Source: JACMNW01 sp963708425
GTDB taxonomy: Bacteria; Pseudomonadota; Alphaproteobacteria; Rhodobacterales; Rhodobacteraceae
Length of the DNA: 64,000 nucleotides
Reading direction: 5' to 3'
Assembly: GCA_963708425.1 (NCBI GenBank)
Contig: OY970206.1
Location: forward strand, 1,054,001 to 1,118,000
Of this stretch, positions 1-8,843 are shown piece after piece. The notes beneath the pieces were generated by a model. It searched no databases and had not been told where the DNA came from. It saw only the letters and a program-made list of their open reading frames with translations. Position 1 is the stretch's first letter; each line of letters opens with the position of its first letter. A program made the position numbers and the translations under genes.

Positions 1-1
1 C

Positions 2-1654
2 GAGGCGGGCAAGCTGGCGCGCGACGTTTTGGCACCGTTGAACATGGTAGGTGACGCCGAAGGCTGCACGCTGGAAAACGGTGTCGTTCGCACGCCAACC
101 GGGTTCAAGGCGGCGTTCGAGGCGTTGAAAGAGGGCGGCTGGACGGCGCTGGATTGCGACCCGGCCTATGGCGGCCAAGGACTGCCCTATCTGATGGGCA
201 CGGCGGTGGGCGAAATTTTTGTCGCCGCCAACATGGCGCTGAACATGTATCAGGGCCTGACACACGGCGCCTATTCGGCGATCCGTGCGCATGGCACCGA
301 TGCGCAAAAGGCGATGTATCTGCCAAAGATGGTAACGTGCGACTGGACGGGCACGATGAACCTGACCGAACCGCATTGCGGCACTGATCTGGGGCTGATG
401 CGCACCAAAGCCGTGCCGCAAGGAGATGGTTCGTATTTGCTGACGGGAACGAAGATTTTCATCTCGGCCGGTGAACATGACATGGCCGAAAATATCATCC
501 ATCTGGTGCTGGCCAAGGCGCCGGGTGGGGGTGAGGGGACCAAAGGCATCAGCCTGTTCATCGTGCCGAAGTTTATGGTCAACAGCGATGGCAGCCTTGG
601 TGCGCGCAATGCAGTGACGGTTGGCAAGATTGAAGACAAGATGGGCATTCATGGCAATGCCACTTGTGTGATGAATTATGACGGTGCTGTCGGCTATCTG
701 CTGGGCGATCTGCACAAGGGCATGCGCGCGATGTTCACCATGATGAACGAGGCGCGGCTTGGGGTTGGCCTGCAGGGCTATGCGGTGGCGGAGGCGGCCT
801 ATCAGAACGCGGTGTCCTATGCGAAGGATCGCTTGCAGGGGCGGGCTGTTACCGGCGCGCAAAACCCTGGCGGCGTAGCGGACCCATTGATCGTGCATCC
901 CGATATTCGCCGCAGTCTGATGGATCAGAAATCCTTTGTCGAAGGCGCGCGGGCGTTTACCTATTGGGGGGCGCATCTGATCGACCGGTCGGTGCGCAGC
1001 GATGATGACGCCGCCGAAGGGTTGATCTCGCTGCTGACGCCGGTGATCAAGGGTTTCCAGACCGACAAGGGCTTCGAGATGACAGTTGCGGCCCAACAGG
1101 TCTGGGGCGGGCACGGCTATATCGAGGATGGCGGCATGAGCCAGTTCGCCCGCGATGCCCGCATTGCGATGATCTACGAAGGTGCCAATGGCGTGCAGGC
1201 GCTTGATCTGGTCGGGCGCAAGCTGGCTGCTGATGGTGGCAAGCATGTGATGGCGTTTTTCGAACTGGTGAAGGCGTTCATCAAGGAAAATGACGGCGAT
1301 GCGCGGCAGAAGGATGCGTTTTTGGAGCCGCTGAAGAAGGCGTCAAAAGACTGTCAGGCGGCGGCGATGTATTTCATGCAGAACGGCCTGAAAAACCCGA
1401 ATGCGGCGCTGGCCGGGTCTTATGATTTCATGCATCTGATGGGGCATGTCTGCCTTGGCCTGATGTGGGCGAAAATGGCCAAAGCCGCCTACACCGGACT
1501 AGATGCAGGTGGCGGCGATCTGGCGTTTCTGGAAACCAAAATTGCCACCGGGCGCTATTACATGGCGCGGCACCTGCCCGCAACTGCGCTGCATCTGGCA
1601 CGCATCGAAACTGGAGCCGACCCTGTGATGGCGCTTGCTGCCGAAGCGTTCTAA
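2..1654 (+). CDS. Acyl-CoA dehydrogenase (5' truncated by window)
   Basis: FAD-dependent dehydrogenation of an acyl-CoA, first step of beta-oxidation. The frame is open from base 2, with N-terminal-like residues EAGKLARDVLAPL before the first possible start (TTG at 29), so about 50 residues lie outside the window. Visible are the flavin-site segment MNLTEPHCGTDLG and the catalytic-Glu motif IYEGANG (Glu codon 1178-1180). The long C-terminal extension matches the roughly 590-aa subfamily common in Rhodobacteraceae, which includes DmdC-type methylmercaptopropionyl-CoA dehydrogenases. The substrate cannot be told from sequence. It heads a same-strand cluster with thiolase and FadB-type genes. 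Confidence 0.93.
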   Translation, partial: EAGKLARDVLAPLNMVGDAEGCTLENGVVRTPTGFKAAFEALKEGGWTALDCDPAYGGQGLPYLMGTAVGEIFVAANMALNMYQGLTHGAYSAIRAHGTDAQKAMYLPKMVTCDWTGTMNLTEPHCGTDLGLMRTKAVPQGDGSYLLTGTKIFISAGEHDMAENIIHLVLAKAPGGGEGTKGISLFIVPKFMVNSDGSLGARNAVTVGKIEDKMGIHGNATCVMNYDGAVGYLLGDLHKGMRAMFTMMNEARLGVGLQGYAVAEAAYQNAVSYAKDRLQGRAVTGAQNPGGVADPLIVHPDIRRSLMDQKSFVEGARAFTYWGAHLIDRSVRSDDDAAEGLISLLTPVIKGFQTDKGFEMTVAAQQVWGGHGYIEDGGMSQFARDARIAMIYEGANGVQALDLVGRKLAADGGKHVMAFFELVKAFIKENDGDARQKDAFLEPLKKASKDCQAAAMYFMQNGLKNPNAALAGSYDFMHLMGHVCLGLMWAKMAKAAYTGLDAGGGDLAFLETKIATGRYYMARHLPATALHLARIETGADPVMALAAEAF

Positions 1655-1723
1655 ACTTGCAGCTGGGCAAGTTCTTACCCCGCCCGATCCAAAGCATTTA
1701 GTTGGCAACAAAGGAGCGCGATA

Positions 1724-2188
1724 TTGCGACCCGGCTGGAAAATCGAACCTGCAACCTTCGGCGGCTGCCAATGCGGCGCTGTCCGCTACGCCATTGACGC
1801 AGGGCCGGCGAAATCGACTGTCTGCCACTGCCGCATGTGCCAGCGCGCCACTGGAAATGCCTTTGCGCCATTGTTCGAAGTGATGACCACCGCGATTGGC
1901 TGGGAAGGCCAGCCCGCAACATGGGCATCATCAGACCAGGTTGAACGCGGCTTTTGCAACACCTGCGGCACACCGCTGTTCTACCGTGGCATCGCGCGCG
2001 ATACGACGGAGATCATGGTTGGCACGCTGGACCCTGACTTCGCCTACCGCCCGATTGCCAATCACGGCGTCGAGGCGCGGGTGGCTTGGCTTGGCGCATT
2101 GCACACGCTGCCCGACCGTGAGACGTTCTTTGCAGCGGGTGAAGTGATCAGATCGCGACAAAGCACTGAGCAGCACGCTGATACCTAA
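1724..2188 (+). CDS. GFA (CENP-V/glutathione-dependent formaldehyde-activating-like) family protein
   Basis: Protein of 154 aa with the zinc-ligand pattern of the GFA fold: GGCQCGAVRY near residue 13, CHCRMC near residue 34 and CNTCGTPLF near residue 77. Members range from S-hydroxymethylglutathione synthases to uncharacterised proteins, so the activity is unassigned. The start is TTG at 1724, chosen because AAGGAG at 1711-1716 sits 7 nt upstream and the GFA domain begins soon after. It lies 69 nt after the acyl-CoA dehydrogenase on the same strand. Confidence 0.85.
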   Translation: MRPGWKIEPATFGGCQCGAVRYAIDAGPAKSTVCHCRMCQRATGNAFAPLFEVMTTAIGWEGQPATWASSDQVERGFCNTCGTPLFYRGIARDTTEIMVGTLDPDFAYRPIANHGVEARVAWLGALHTLPDRETFFAAGEVIRSRQSTEQHADT

Positions 2189-2201
2189 GGGGGAGAAGCC
2201 G

Positions 2202-2405
2202 ATGTCCTTTCAAGCCTATCTCGACAATATCGAATCCAAGACGGGCAAAAAACCAGAAGAGTTTCGCCAAATGGCTACTGAAAAAGGCCTGATGGACCCG
2301 ATGGCGAAGGCCAGCGTTTTCATTGATTGGCTGGCGCAAGACTACCAGCTGGGGCGCGGACATGCGATGGCGATCGTGGCCTATCTGCGCGGCAAGACAG
2401 ACTGA
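2202..2405 (+). CDS. DUF4287 small protein
   Basis: A 67-aa protein whose sequence (FQAYLDNIESKTGK near the start, GHAMAIVAYL near the end) fits DUF4287, a helical family with no settled function. GGGGGAGAAG just upstream gives a good ribosome site. It follows the GFA gene by 13 nt and precedes another small gene by 14 nt, so the three are probably cotranscribed. No signal peptide or membrane segment is visible. Confidence 0.85.
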   Translation: MSFQAYLDNIESKTGKKPEEFRQMATEKGLMDPMAKASVFIDWLAQDYQLGRGHAMAIVAYLRGKTD

Positions 2406-2419
2406 TAAAAGGGGATACG

Positions 2420-2632
2420 ATGCCAAAACGCTTTCGCCTGACCCGCCGTTTCCCGGTAGCCATGACGGAAGACGGCTACCGCCGTCTGAAACGCTTTGCC
2501 ACCGAAGCGGGGCTGGATGAGGGCGAGGCGCTGTCGTTTCTGTTCGAAAACTTCTCCAGCGTCATCAACGAAGACAACCTGACGCACCGCATCCGGCTGT
2601 TCAATTCGGAACTCGAGGATCGCAAGAAATGA
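2420..2632 (+). CDS. Conserved small hypothetical protein
   Basis: A 70-aa, charged, probably all-helical soluble protein starting MPKRFRLTRRFPVAM. The start is ATG at 2420 with GGGGA 4-8 nt upstream. An upstream ATG-like extension to 2327 would overlap the DUF4287 gene and is rejected. No family is recognised. It is rich in Arg and acidic residues and its position suggests it is the last gene of the small-protein operon. Function unknown. Confidence 0.7.
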   Translation: MPKRFRLTRRFPVAMTEDGYRRLKRFATEAGLDEGEALSFLFENFSSVINEDNLTHRIRLFNSELEDRKK

Positions 2633-2929
2633 GTGTGGTGCGCGATGAAGAAAAAGATGAGTATTTGGGCAAAGAAAATGCCTGTCTGCATAACGTCCTA
2701 GGTGCACCCCGGTTGCCCAGTGCTTGCGCAACTGAACGGCTGTTAACCGGCAACCGGGGCGGCTTTTCCCTTGACGATCATCGGCTCTCCAGCCTGTACC
2801 GTGTTCCAGAGACTCTCGTAAATCAGTTAACCAACCGTTACTTTTCGGCTTTTCTTTGAACAAATACTCTCCGGGGGTGCGGGGGTGGAAAACCCCCGTT
2901 GTCCCACATCACATAAGGGCGCAATACGC
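2633..2929. other. Intergenic region with GC-rich hairpin
   Basis: No convincing gene. A 76-codon frame from 2629 is low-complexity and looks random. Bases 2880-2886 (CGGGGGT) and 2892-2898 (ACCCCCG) form a perfect 7-bp hairpin with loop GGAAA, preceded by AAATACTCTCCGGGGG. Similar GC hairpins flanked by AAATAYYCYCC-type tracts recur between genes in Rhodobacteraceae. It may terminate the upstream operon, although no T-tract follows. Confidence 0.5.
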
Positions 2930-3565
2930 ATGACGATGAAACTCTACTGTTTTGGCGAGTTGGGGAACGCCTACAAGGCCGCCCTTGCCCTGACATTTGC
3001 CGACGTCGAATGGGAACCGATCCATGTCGATTTCTTCAACGGCGAAACACGCACACCGGAATTTCGCGCCATCAATGAAATGGGCGAAGTGCCGGTTTTG
3101 CTGGATGGCGAAACGACGCTGACCCAGTCCGGGGTGATCCTTGATTACATTAGTTCGAAATCCGGCAAGTTGGGGGGCCGGTCCGCCGCCGAGCGGCGCG
3201 AGATTTTGCGCTGGCTGTTCTGGGACAATCACAAACTGTCGACAACCATCGGCACCACCCGGTTTTTAGGCAACTTTCTGGCCGAGGACAAACGCCCGGC
3301 GGGGGTGATCCCGTTCATGCAAGGGCGGCTGAAAGCGGCTTATACGATTTTGAACGCCCATCTGACCAACCATGCCTGGGTCGCAGGCGCATCGATGACC
3401 ATCGCCGATCTATCGTGCTGCGGTTATCTGTACTACCCCGAACCCTTCGGTTTTGACCGCAAGGATTGGCCCTATATCGACCGTTGGCTGGACGCGATAG
3501 CCGCCACGCCCGGCTGGAAGCACCCCTATGATCTGATGCCTCGGGCCTTCACGGTTCAGGCTTAA
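2930..3565 (+). CDS. Glutathione S-transferase family protein
   Basis: A 211-aa cytosolic GST. The N-terminal thioredoxin-like domain contains EMGEVPVLLDGE and the glutathione-binding TQSGVILDYI (Gln-Ser near residues 61-62). The helical C-terminal domain carries the N-capping motif SMTIADLS. The start is ATG 2930 with AAGGG at 2915-2919. An upstream GTG at 2885 falls inside a hairpin and is rejected. The gene ends 10 nt before the thiolase gene, so it belongs to the beta-oxidation operon. Its substrate is unknown. Confidence 0.88.
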   Translation: MTMKLYCFGELGNAYKAALALTFADVEWEPIHVDFFNGETRTPEFRAINEMGEVPVLLDGETTLTQSGVILDYISSKSGKLGGRSAAERREILRWLFWDNHKLSTTIGTTRFLGNFLAEDKRPAGVIPFMQGRLKAAYTILNAHLTNHAWVAGASMTIADLSCCGYLYYPEPFGFDRKDWPYIDRWLDAIAATPGWKHPYDLMPRAFTVQA

Positions 3566-3575
3566 GGAGAGACCT

Positions 3576-4787
3576 ATGCAAGACGCCTATATCTATGACG
3601 CCATCCGCTCCCCCCGTGGCAAGGGCCGTGCCGATGGCAGCCTGCACGAGCTGACCTCGGTGGCGCTGTCTGCGCGTGTTCTGAACGCGTTGAAGACGCG
3701 CAACGGCCTTGATGGCCATGCGGTGGAAGACGTGATCTGGGGCAATGTTACCCAAGTCGGCGAACAGGGCGGGTGTCTGGCGCGGTCTGCGGTGCTGGCG
3801 TCTGATCTCGATGAAAGCATCCCCGGTCTGGCGATCAACCGCTTTTGCGCCAGCGGCATGGAAGCGGTGAATATCGCCGCCAACCAAGTGCGTGGTGGCG
3901 CGGGGGATGGTTACATCGCGGGCGGGGTGGAAATGATGGGCCGGGTTGCCATGGGCAGCGATGGGGCGGCGATTGCCGTTGATCCATCGCTGGCAATGAA
4001 GACCTATTTCGTGCCGCAGGGTATTTCTGCCGACATCATTGCCACTGAATATGGCTTTAGCCGCGATGATGCCGATCTGCTGGCGGTAGAATCGCAACGC
4101 CGCGCTGCGCAGGCCTGGAAAGAGGGGCGTTTTGCCAAATCGGTGATCACGATCCATGATCAGAACGGTCTGCCGATCTTGGCGCATGATGAATACATGC
4201 GCCCCGCAACCGATATGCAAAGCCTCGGGGCGCTGCGCCCCGCTTTCAAGGATATGGGCGAGGTGATGCCGGGGTTCGACAAGATCGCGATGATGAAATA
4301 CCCGCATCTGGAACGGATTGATCATATCCACCATGCTGGCAATTCGTCGGGCATCGTCGATGGTGCGGCGGCTTTGCTGATCGGCAACAAGGAATTCGGC
4401 ATTCGGCATGGCCTAAAACCCCGCGCCCGTATTCGGGCGACAGCGAAGATCGGCACTGATCCGACCATCATGCTGACCGGGCCAGTGCCAGTAACGGAAA
4501 AGATCCTGCGCGATGCCGGGATGGCGATTTCCGACATTGATCTGTTCGAGGTCAACGAGGCGTTTGCCGCTGTGGTGCTGCGGTTTCAGCAGGCGTTCGA
4601 TGTCGACCCGGCACTGGTGAATGTCAACGGCGGCTCTATTGCGATGGGGCATCCGTTGGGGGCCACCGGCGCGATCATCATCGGTACGTTGCTGGATGAG
4701 CTGGAACGGTCTGGCAAATCGGTTGGCCTTGCCACCCTGTGCATCGCGTCTGGCATGGGGGCCGCCACGATTATCGAGAGGGTGTGA
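3576..4787 (+). CDS. fadA: Acetyl-CoA C-acyltransferase (thiolase)
   Basis: A 403-aa thiolase, the last step of beta-oxidation: 3-ketoacyl-CoA + CoA to acetyl-CoA + shortened acyl-CoA. The catalytic set is complete: nucleophile C91 in NRFCASGME, H359 in MGHPLGATG and C389 in CIASGMG. AAGGAGAG precedes the ATG. The downstream FadB-type fusion indicates the degradative enzyme rather than the PHB-biosynthetic one. The stop overlaps the next start (TGATG at 4785-4789). Confidence 0.95.
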   Translation: MQDAYIYDAIRSPRGKGRADGSLHELTSVALSARVLNALKTRNGLDGHAVEDVIWGNVTQVGEQGGCLARSAVLASDLDESIPGLAINRFCASGMEAVNIAANQVRGGAGDGYIAGGVEMMGRVAMGSDGAAIAVDPSLAMKTYFVPQGISADIIATEYGFSRDDADLLAVESQRRAAQAWKEGRFAKSVITIHDQNGLPILAHDEYMRPATDMQSLGALRPAFKDMGEVMPGFDKIAMMKYPHLERIDHIHHAGNSSGIVDGAAALLIGNKEFGIRHGLKPRARIRATAKIGTDPTIMLTGPVPVTEKILRDAGMAISDIDLFEVNEAFAAVVLRFQQAFDVDPALVNVNGGSIAMGHPLGATGAIIIGTLLDELERSGKSVGLATLCIASGMGAATIIERV

Positions 4788-5257
4788 TGGGCAAGATTGA
4801 TCTTGGCAAAGTGCCGGTCAGGACAGGGACGATTTACCCGCCGCCATATGATGCCGAAGTGGCGGGGCGGTCCAGCTTGCGGCTGGGCGATGCAGGGGGG
4901 CTGACGCAGTTTGGCGTCAACATCGTAATCTTGGCACCGGGGGCGAAATCCTCGATGCGGCACTGGCATATGAACGAGGATGAGTTCGTGATGATCACTC
5001 TGGGTGAATGCACCCTGGTGCAGGATGCCGGGCCGGTGATCATGCGGGGCGGCGATTGTGCCGCCTTTCCGGCGGGCGTCCCGGATGGGCATCACTTGAT
5101 CAATCACACGGACAGCGAGGCACGGTTTCTGGTGGTGGGCACGAAAGCCAAGACGGAAACCGGAACCTACTCCGATGTCGATCTGCAGGTGCATCAGGCC
5201 GGCGGCGTGAACCGGTTCACCTATAAGGATGGCACCGATTGGAAAGGGCCGCGATGA
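4787..5257 (+). CDS. Cupin-domain protein (tandem copy 1)
   Basis: A 156-aa single-domain cupin. Motif 1 contains metal ligands in RHWHMNEDEFV (His, His, Glu), followed by a PAGVPDGHHLIN motif-2 segment. The start is ATG 4787, overlapping the thiolase stop by one base. The protein is paralogous to the next gene: both share GGLTQFG before the ligand motif and end in an RF/RRY-x-DGT-W/Y tail. Cupins are sugar-binding or metal-dependent enzymes and no specific reaction can be assigned. Its place between fadA and fadB suggests coupling to acyl-CoA catabolism. Confidence 0.85.
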   Translation: MGKIDLGKVPVRTGTIYPPPYDAEVAGRSSLRLGDAGGLTQFGVNIVILAPGAKSSMRHWHMNEDEFVMITLGECTLVQDAGPVIMRGGDCAAFPAGVPDGHHLINHTDSEARFLVVGTKAKTETGTYSDVDLQVHQAGGVNRFTYKDGTDWKGPR

Positions 5258-5721
5258 TGCCCAAAGTCGCCCTGCCCCCGCTTGCCCACGAAGCCAACTC
5301 CACCCATCCGATTATGGGAGCCGGTCCCGGACCCTATTCCTATCAGCTTATGTCAGACCCCGGCGGGTTGACGCAGTTCGGGGCCTTTGTCGAAACCCTG
5401 CCCCCCGGCAGTGCATCCGGCCATCGCCATTGGCATGAGGGCGAAGACGAGATGGTTTATATGCTGTCTGGCGAAGTGGTTTTGGTTGAGGAAACCGAAA
5501 CAACGCTGCGCGCTGGCGATGCGGCCTGTTGGCCTGCGGGGCTTGCCGTCGGCCATAGGCTCGACAATCGATCAGACACGTCAGCGTCTTACATGGTGAT
5601 CGGATCGCGATTTGCGACCGACATCATCCACTATTCCGATCATGATCTGATCACTCACAAAAATGGCCAAGCCCGCCGCTACCTGCGCCGCGATGGCACT
5701 GAATACCGGAGGAAAGAATGA
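5254..5721 (+). CDS. Cupin-domain protein (tandem copy 2)
   Basis: A 155-aa cupin with ligand motif HRHWHEGEDEMVY and motif 2 PAGLAVGHRLDN, paralogous to the gene before it. The start is ATG 5254 (ATGA overlap with copy 1) or ATG 5257; GGAAAGGG at 5241-5248 supports either. The stop overlaps fadB by ATGA. Residues around the ligands are kept in both copies, so neither looks degenerate. Role unknown. Confidence 0.85.
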   Translation: MMPKVALPPLAHEANSTHPIMGAGPGPYSYQLMSDPGGLTQFGAFVETLPPGSASGHRHWHEGEDEMVYMLSGEVVLVEETETTLRAGDAACWPAGLAVGHRLDNRSDTSASYMVIGSRFATDIIHYSDHDLITHKNGQARRYLRRDGTEYRRKE

Positions 5722-7919
5722 CCGATTTCACCTATGCAGTTGATGCCGATGGTGTGGCGACCATCACCTGGGATTTGCCCGGCAAGTCGATGAACGTGAT
5801 GTCACAGGCGGGGTTTGTTGAACTCGACGGGCTGATTGACCGCGCCTTGGCAGACGGGGCGGTTAAGGGCGTGATCATCACCTCGGGCAAGAAAGACTTT
5901 GCGGGCGGCATGGATCTGAACGCCATTGCCAAGATGAAAGAAGATGGCGGCGACAATCCGGCGAAATCGGTGTTTGAAGGCGTGATGGGCATGCACGCAA
6001 TTCTGCGCAAGATCGAACGTGCGGGCATGGACCCCAAGACGTTGAAGGGGGGCAAGCCGATTGCAGCAGCCCTGCCCGGAACGGCGTTGGGGATTGGCCT
6101 TGAAATTCCGCTGGCCTGTCACCGGATCATTGCTGCCGACAATCCGAAAGCCAAGATTGGCCTGCCCGAGATTATGGTCGGCATTTTTCCCGGTGCGGGC
6201 GGCACGACACGGCTGGTGCGCAAGATGGGGGCGATGATGGCAGCGCCCTATTTGCTGGAGGGCAAGCTGTCCGACCCCAAGGGCGCCAAGGCTGGTGGGT
6301 TGATTGATGAGGTGGTTGCCCCGGAAGATCTGCTGAAACGCGCCAAGGAATGGGTGTTGGCGGCGACTGAGGCTGATATCGTGAAACCGTGGGATGCCAA
6401 AGGCTACAAAATGCCCGGCGGTACACCCTACCACCCCGCAGGATACATGACCTTCGTTGGTGCCTCGGCGATGGTGCATTCCAAGACATTCGGGGTTTAC
6501 CCGGCGGCCAAGGCGTTGTTGTCAGCGGTGTACGAGGGTGCGTTGGTGCCGTTTGATGTGGCGCTGAAGATCGAGGCGCGGTGGTTTACCTCGGTGCTGA
6601 TGAACCCGTCATCCTCGGCGATGATCCGCAGTCTGTTCATCAACAAAGAGGCGCTGGAAAAAGGGGCCAATCGCCCGAAAGCGCCGGATCAGTCGGTCAA
6701 GCGCTTGGGCATCATCGGCGCTGGCATGATGGGCGCGGGCATCGCCTATGTTTCGGCCAATGCGGGGATTGAGGTTGTGCTGATCGATGCGGCGCAAGAC
6801 GCGGCGGATCGCGGTAAGGCGCATTCCGAGGCGCTGTTGGACAAGGGCATTTCACGGCGCAAGGTGACGCCGGAAAAGAAGGCCGAAGTGCTGGGTCGGA
6901 TTACCGCGACCACGGACTACGCCGCCCTTGCCGGTTGTGACTTGATCGTCGAAGCGGTGTTTGAGGATATGAAGATCAAGGCCGACGTAACCGCCAAAGT
7001 TGAGGCGGCGGTGGGCAAGGATTGCATCTTTGCGTCGAACACATCGACGCTGCCGATCACCGATCTGGCGAAAGCCAGCGCGCGGCCGGATCAGTTTATC
7101 GGCATTCATTTCTTTTCGCCTGTCGACAAGATGAACCTTGTCGAAATCATCCGCGGCAAAGCAACTGGGGAACGTGCCGTGGCAAAAGCCTTGGATTTCG
7201 TGCGCCAAATTCGCAAGACGCCGATTGTGGTGAATGACGCGCGGTTCTTTTACGCCAATCGCTGCATCATTCCTTACATTAACGAAGGCATCCGCATGGT
7301 CGCCGAAGGGGTGGAACCGGCACTGATCGAAAATGCGGCCAAGCTCGTCGGCATGCCGCTGGGGCCGCTGCAATTGGTCGATGAAACCTCGATTGATCTG
7401 GGCGTGAAGATCGCCAAGGCGACGAAGGCTGCGATGGGTGCCGACTACCCGGATGAGGCGGTAGACAAGGTTCTGTTCTGGATGGCCGACAATGGCCGCC
7501 TTGGCCGCAAGGCGAACGCGGGCTTCTACGCCTATTCGGAAAAGGGCGAACGTCAGGGGCTATGGGAAGAGCTGGAGACGAAGTATCCGCTCGACAAGAT
7601 GCAGCCCTCGCTTACCGACGTCCAGCACCGGCTCCTCTTCGCGCAGGTGCTGGAGGCCGTGCGCGCGCTGGAAGATGGCGTGCTGACCGACATTCGCGAA
7701 GGCGATGTGGGGGCGATCTTGGGCTGGGGCTTTGCGCCGTGGTCCGGCGGGCCGTTTGCATGGCTGGATATGCTGGGGGCGGCGCGGGCGGTCGATATCT
7801 GCCGCGGTCTTACGGCCCAGTTCGGCCCAAGGTTCCACGCGCCGACACTTCTGCGCGATATGGCGGCGAAGGGTGAAAGCTTCTATGGTCGCTTTGGGGG
7901 ACAGACGAAGGCGGCGTGA
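5718..7919 (+). CDS. fadB: 3-hydroxyacyl-CoA dehydrogenase/enoyl-CoA hydratase fusion
   Basis: A 733-aa multifunctional beta-oxidation enzyme. Residues 1-190 are a crotonase domain (oxyanion-hole region ALGIGLEIPL, then GLPEIMVGIFPGAGG). A Rossmann NAD domain starts near residue 331 (GIIGAGMMGAGIAY), followed by C-terminal 3HCDH domains with the catalytic-His segment IGIHFFSPVDKM. It hydrates enoyl-CoA and oxidises the 3-hydroxyacyl-CoA, feeding the upstream thiolase. GGAGGAAAG precedes the ATG and the start overlaps the second cupin by ATGA. FadB and FadJ cannot be separated with certainty. Confidence 0.95.
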   Translation: MTDFTYAVDADGVATITWDLPGKSMNVMSQAGFVELDGLIDRALADGAVKGVIITSGKKDFAGGMDLNAIAKMKEDGGDNPAKSVFEGVMGMHAILRKIERAGMDPKTLKGGKPIAAALPGTALGIGLEIPLACHRIIAADNPKAKIGLPEIMVGIFPGAGGTTRLVRKMGAMMAAPYLLEGKLSDPKGAKAGGLIDEVVAPEDLLKRAKEWVLAATEADIVKPWDAKGYKMPGGTPYHPAGYMTFVGASAMVHSKTFGVYPAAKALLSAVYEGALVPFDVALKIEARWFTSVLMNPSSSAMIRSLFINKEALEKGANRPKAPDQSVKRLGIIGAGMMGAGIAYVSANAGIEVVLIDAAQDAADRGKAHSEALLDKGISRRKVTPEKKAEVLGRITATTDYAALAGCDLIVEAVFEDMKIKADVTAKVEAAVGKDCIFASNTSTLPITDLAKASARPDQFIGIHFFSPVDKMNLVEIIRGKATGERAVAKALDFVRQIRKTPIVVNDARFFYANRCIIPYINEGIRMVAEGVEPALIENAAKLVGMPLGPLQLVDETSIDLGVKIAKATKAAMGADYPDEAVDKVLFWMADNGRLGRKANAGFYAYSEKGERQGLWEELETKYPLDKMQPSLTDVQHRLLFAQVLEAVRALEDGVLTDIREGDVGAILGWGFAPWSGGPFAWLDMLGAARAVDICRGLTAQFGPRFHAPTLLRDMAAKGESFYGRFGGQTKAA

Positions 7920-7935
7920 GGCAGCGGACGGTTAT

Positions 7936-7992
7936 GGCGGGGGGGTCACCCCGCCCTACAAATGCCCGCATAGGGCGGGGGGTTACCCCGCC
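7936..7992. terminator. Long GC hairpin between convergent genes
   Basis: Bases 7936-7958 (GGCGGGGGGGTCACCCCGCCCTA) and 7971-7992 (TAGGGCGGGG...) are near-perfect inverted repeats around a 12-nt loop, and each arm is itself nearly self-complementary. It begins 17 nt after the fadB stop and runs into the last codons of the convergent sulfotransferase gene (its TAA is at 7983-7985). The likely role is a bidirectional transcription barrier, although no long T-tract is present. Confidence 0.6.
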
Positions 7993-8654
7993 TTTCCAGT
8001 TGCATCATCAAAGCCGTAGCCGAAACGCGCAATATCGGGGGCGCAGAGATCGGCGATCAGCGCGGCGTCGGCATCGGAATAATACCCCCGCCAGTCGGAA
8101 ACTCGGTCAGACGGATTGGCGCGGGGCAGCGGTGTTAAACGAAAGCCAAGATGCGCCTCGAATGGGGCCAGATCAGCGTCCAGATGTTCCAGCCGGGCGT
8201 AAAGGCGGCATTGCTCGGCACCAATGGCGTCGCGCATATAGGCGCTGTAGGGCCACAGCTGCAGGCTGGTCCGGGTTTGCGGATGGTTCAGAAAGCCCGA
8301 GAACGTTTTAGCTTTGGCAAGGCCGACGGCGGGGTGGGCAAAGGCTTGAGTCCGCAGCCAATGGTAGTAGCTGACCATCCGGTCCCACGGATTGCGCACC
8401 AGTGTCAGCGTAAAGAAATCGGCGACCTCGGTGTCGGTCACCAGACCGGCGATGTCGGCGAGGGTGGAATGTTTCCACAGTCGCCCCGCCGATTTCATAG
8501 CGTGCAGCCGCGCCTTGCGCGCGCGGGCTTTGGGGGTATCGCCGATCAGGATATCATCTTTTTGCGCGCGGGCTTCCAAGGCGAGGCTAAGGGCAGTGCC
8601 GCCGGTTTTAGGGATGTGCACGAAGATGAAGCGGCGCCCGCGGGAGATGATCAT
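7983..8654 (-). CDS. Sulfotransferase family 2 protein
   Basis: A 223-aa protein with the PAPS 5'-phosphosulfate loop HIPKTGGT at residues 13-20 and the 3'-phosphate-binding segment LTLVRNPWDRMVSYYHW near residue 84. Both are typical of Sulfotransfer_2 proteins that sulfate glycans or other acceptors. PAPS could come from the Sat-CysC fusion at 18.5 kb. The acceptor is unknown. It is a monocistronic minus-strand gene and its 3' end overlaps the GC hairpin shared with fadB. No membrane anchor is seen. Confidence 0.85.
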   Translation of the reverse strand: MIISRGRRFIFVHIPKTGGTALSLALEARAQKDDILIGDTPKARARKARLHAMKSAGRLWKHSTLADIAGLVTDTEVADFFTLTLVRNPWDRMVSYYHWLRTQAFAHPAVGLAKAKTFSGFLNHPQTRTSLQLWPYSAYMRDAIGAEQCRLYARLEHLDADLAPFEAHLGFRLTPLPRANPSDRVSDWRGYYSDADAALIADLCAPDIARFGYGFDDATGKAG

Positions 8655-8843
8655 GGCGTTGCCCCAGCGGAGGAGCCGTTCTCGGGGGCTTCGAGCCCCC
8701 TCATCCGGCGTTGGGATAAACCGTGACAGGCGGTGTGCTGTCTGGTGGCCTTTGTTGGTGCTAAATAGTGCCGCCGAAGGCTTTCGACTCTAAGCCCTGA
8801 TGCCTCCGGCGGGGATATTTTAGCAGAAGCGAAATGCATGGCG
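8655..8843. other. Intergenic region with hairpin and GCCTCCGGCGGGG element
   Basis: No gene seen. GGGGGCT (8684-8690) and AGCCCCC (8694-8700) form a perfect hairpin with loop TCG in the leader of the sulfotransferase gene. Bases 8802-8821 (GCCTCCGGCGGGGATATTTT) resemble, in the opposite orientation, the AAATACTCTCCGGGGG tract near 2862, a motif that recurs between Rhodobacteraceae genes. Confidence 0.45.

Noticed and set aside
2629..2859. 76-codon frame after the small hypothetical gene
   Set aside because: It overlaps the preceding stop but has no family resemblance and an amino-acid mix typical of out-of-frame GC-rich DNA.
2885..2929. GTG start of the GST gene at 2885
   Set aside because: It lies inside the GC hairpin and adds 15 residues foreign to the GST fold; ATG 2930 has AAGGG upstream.
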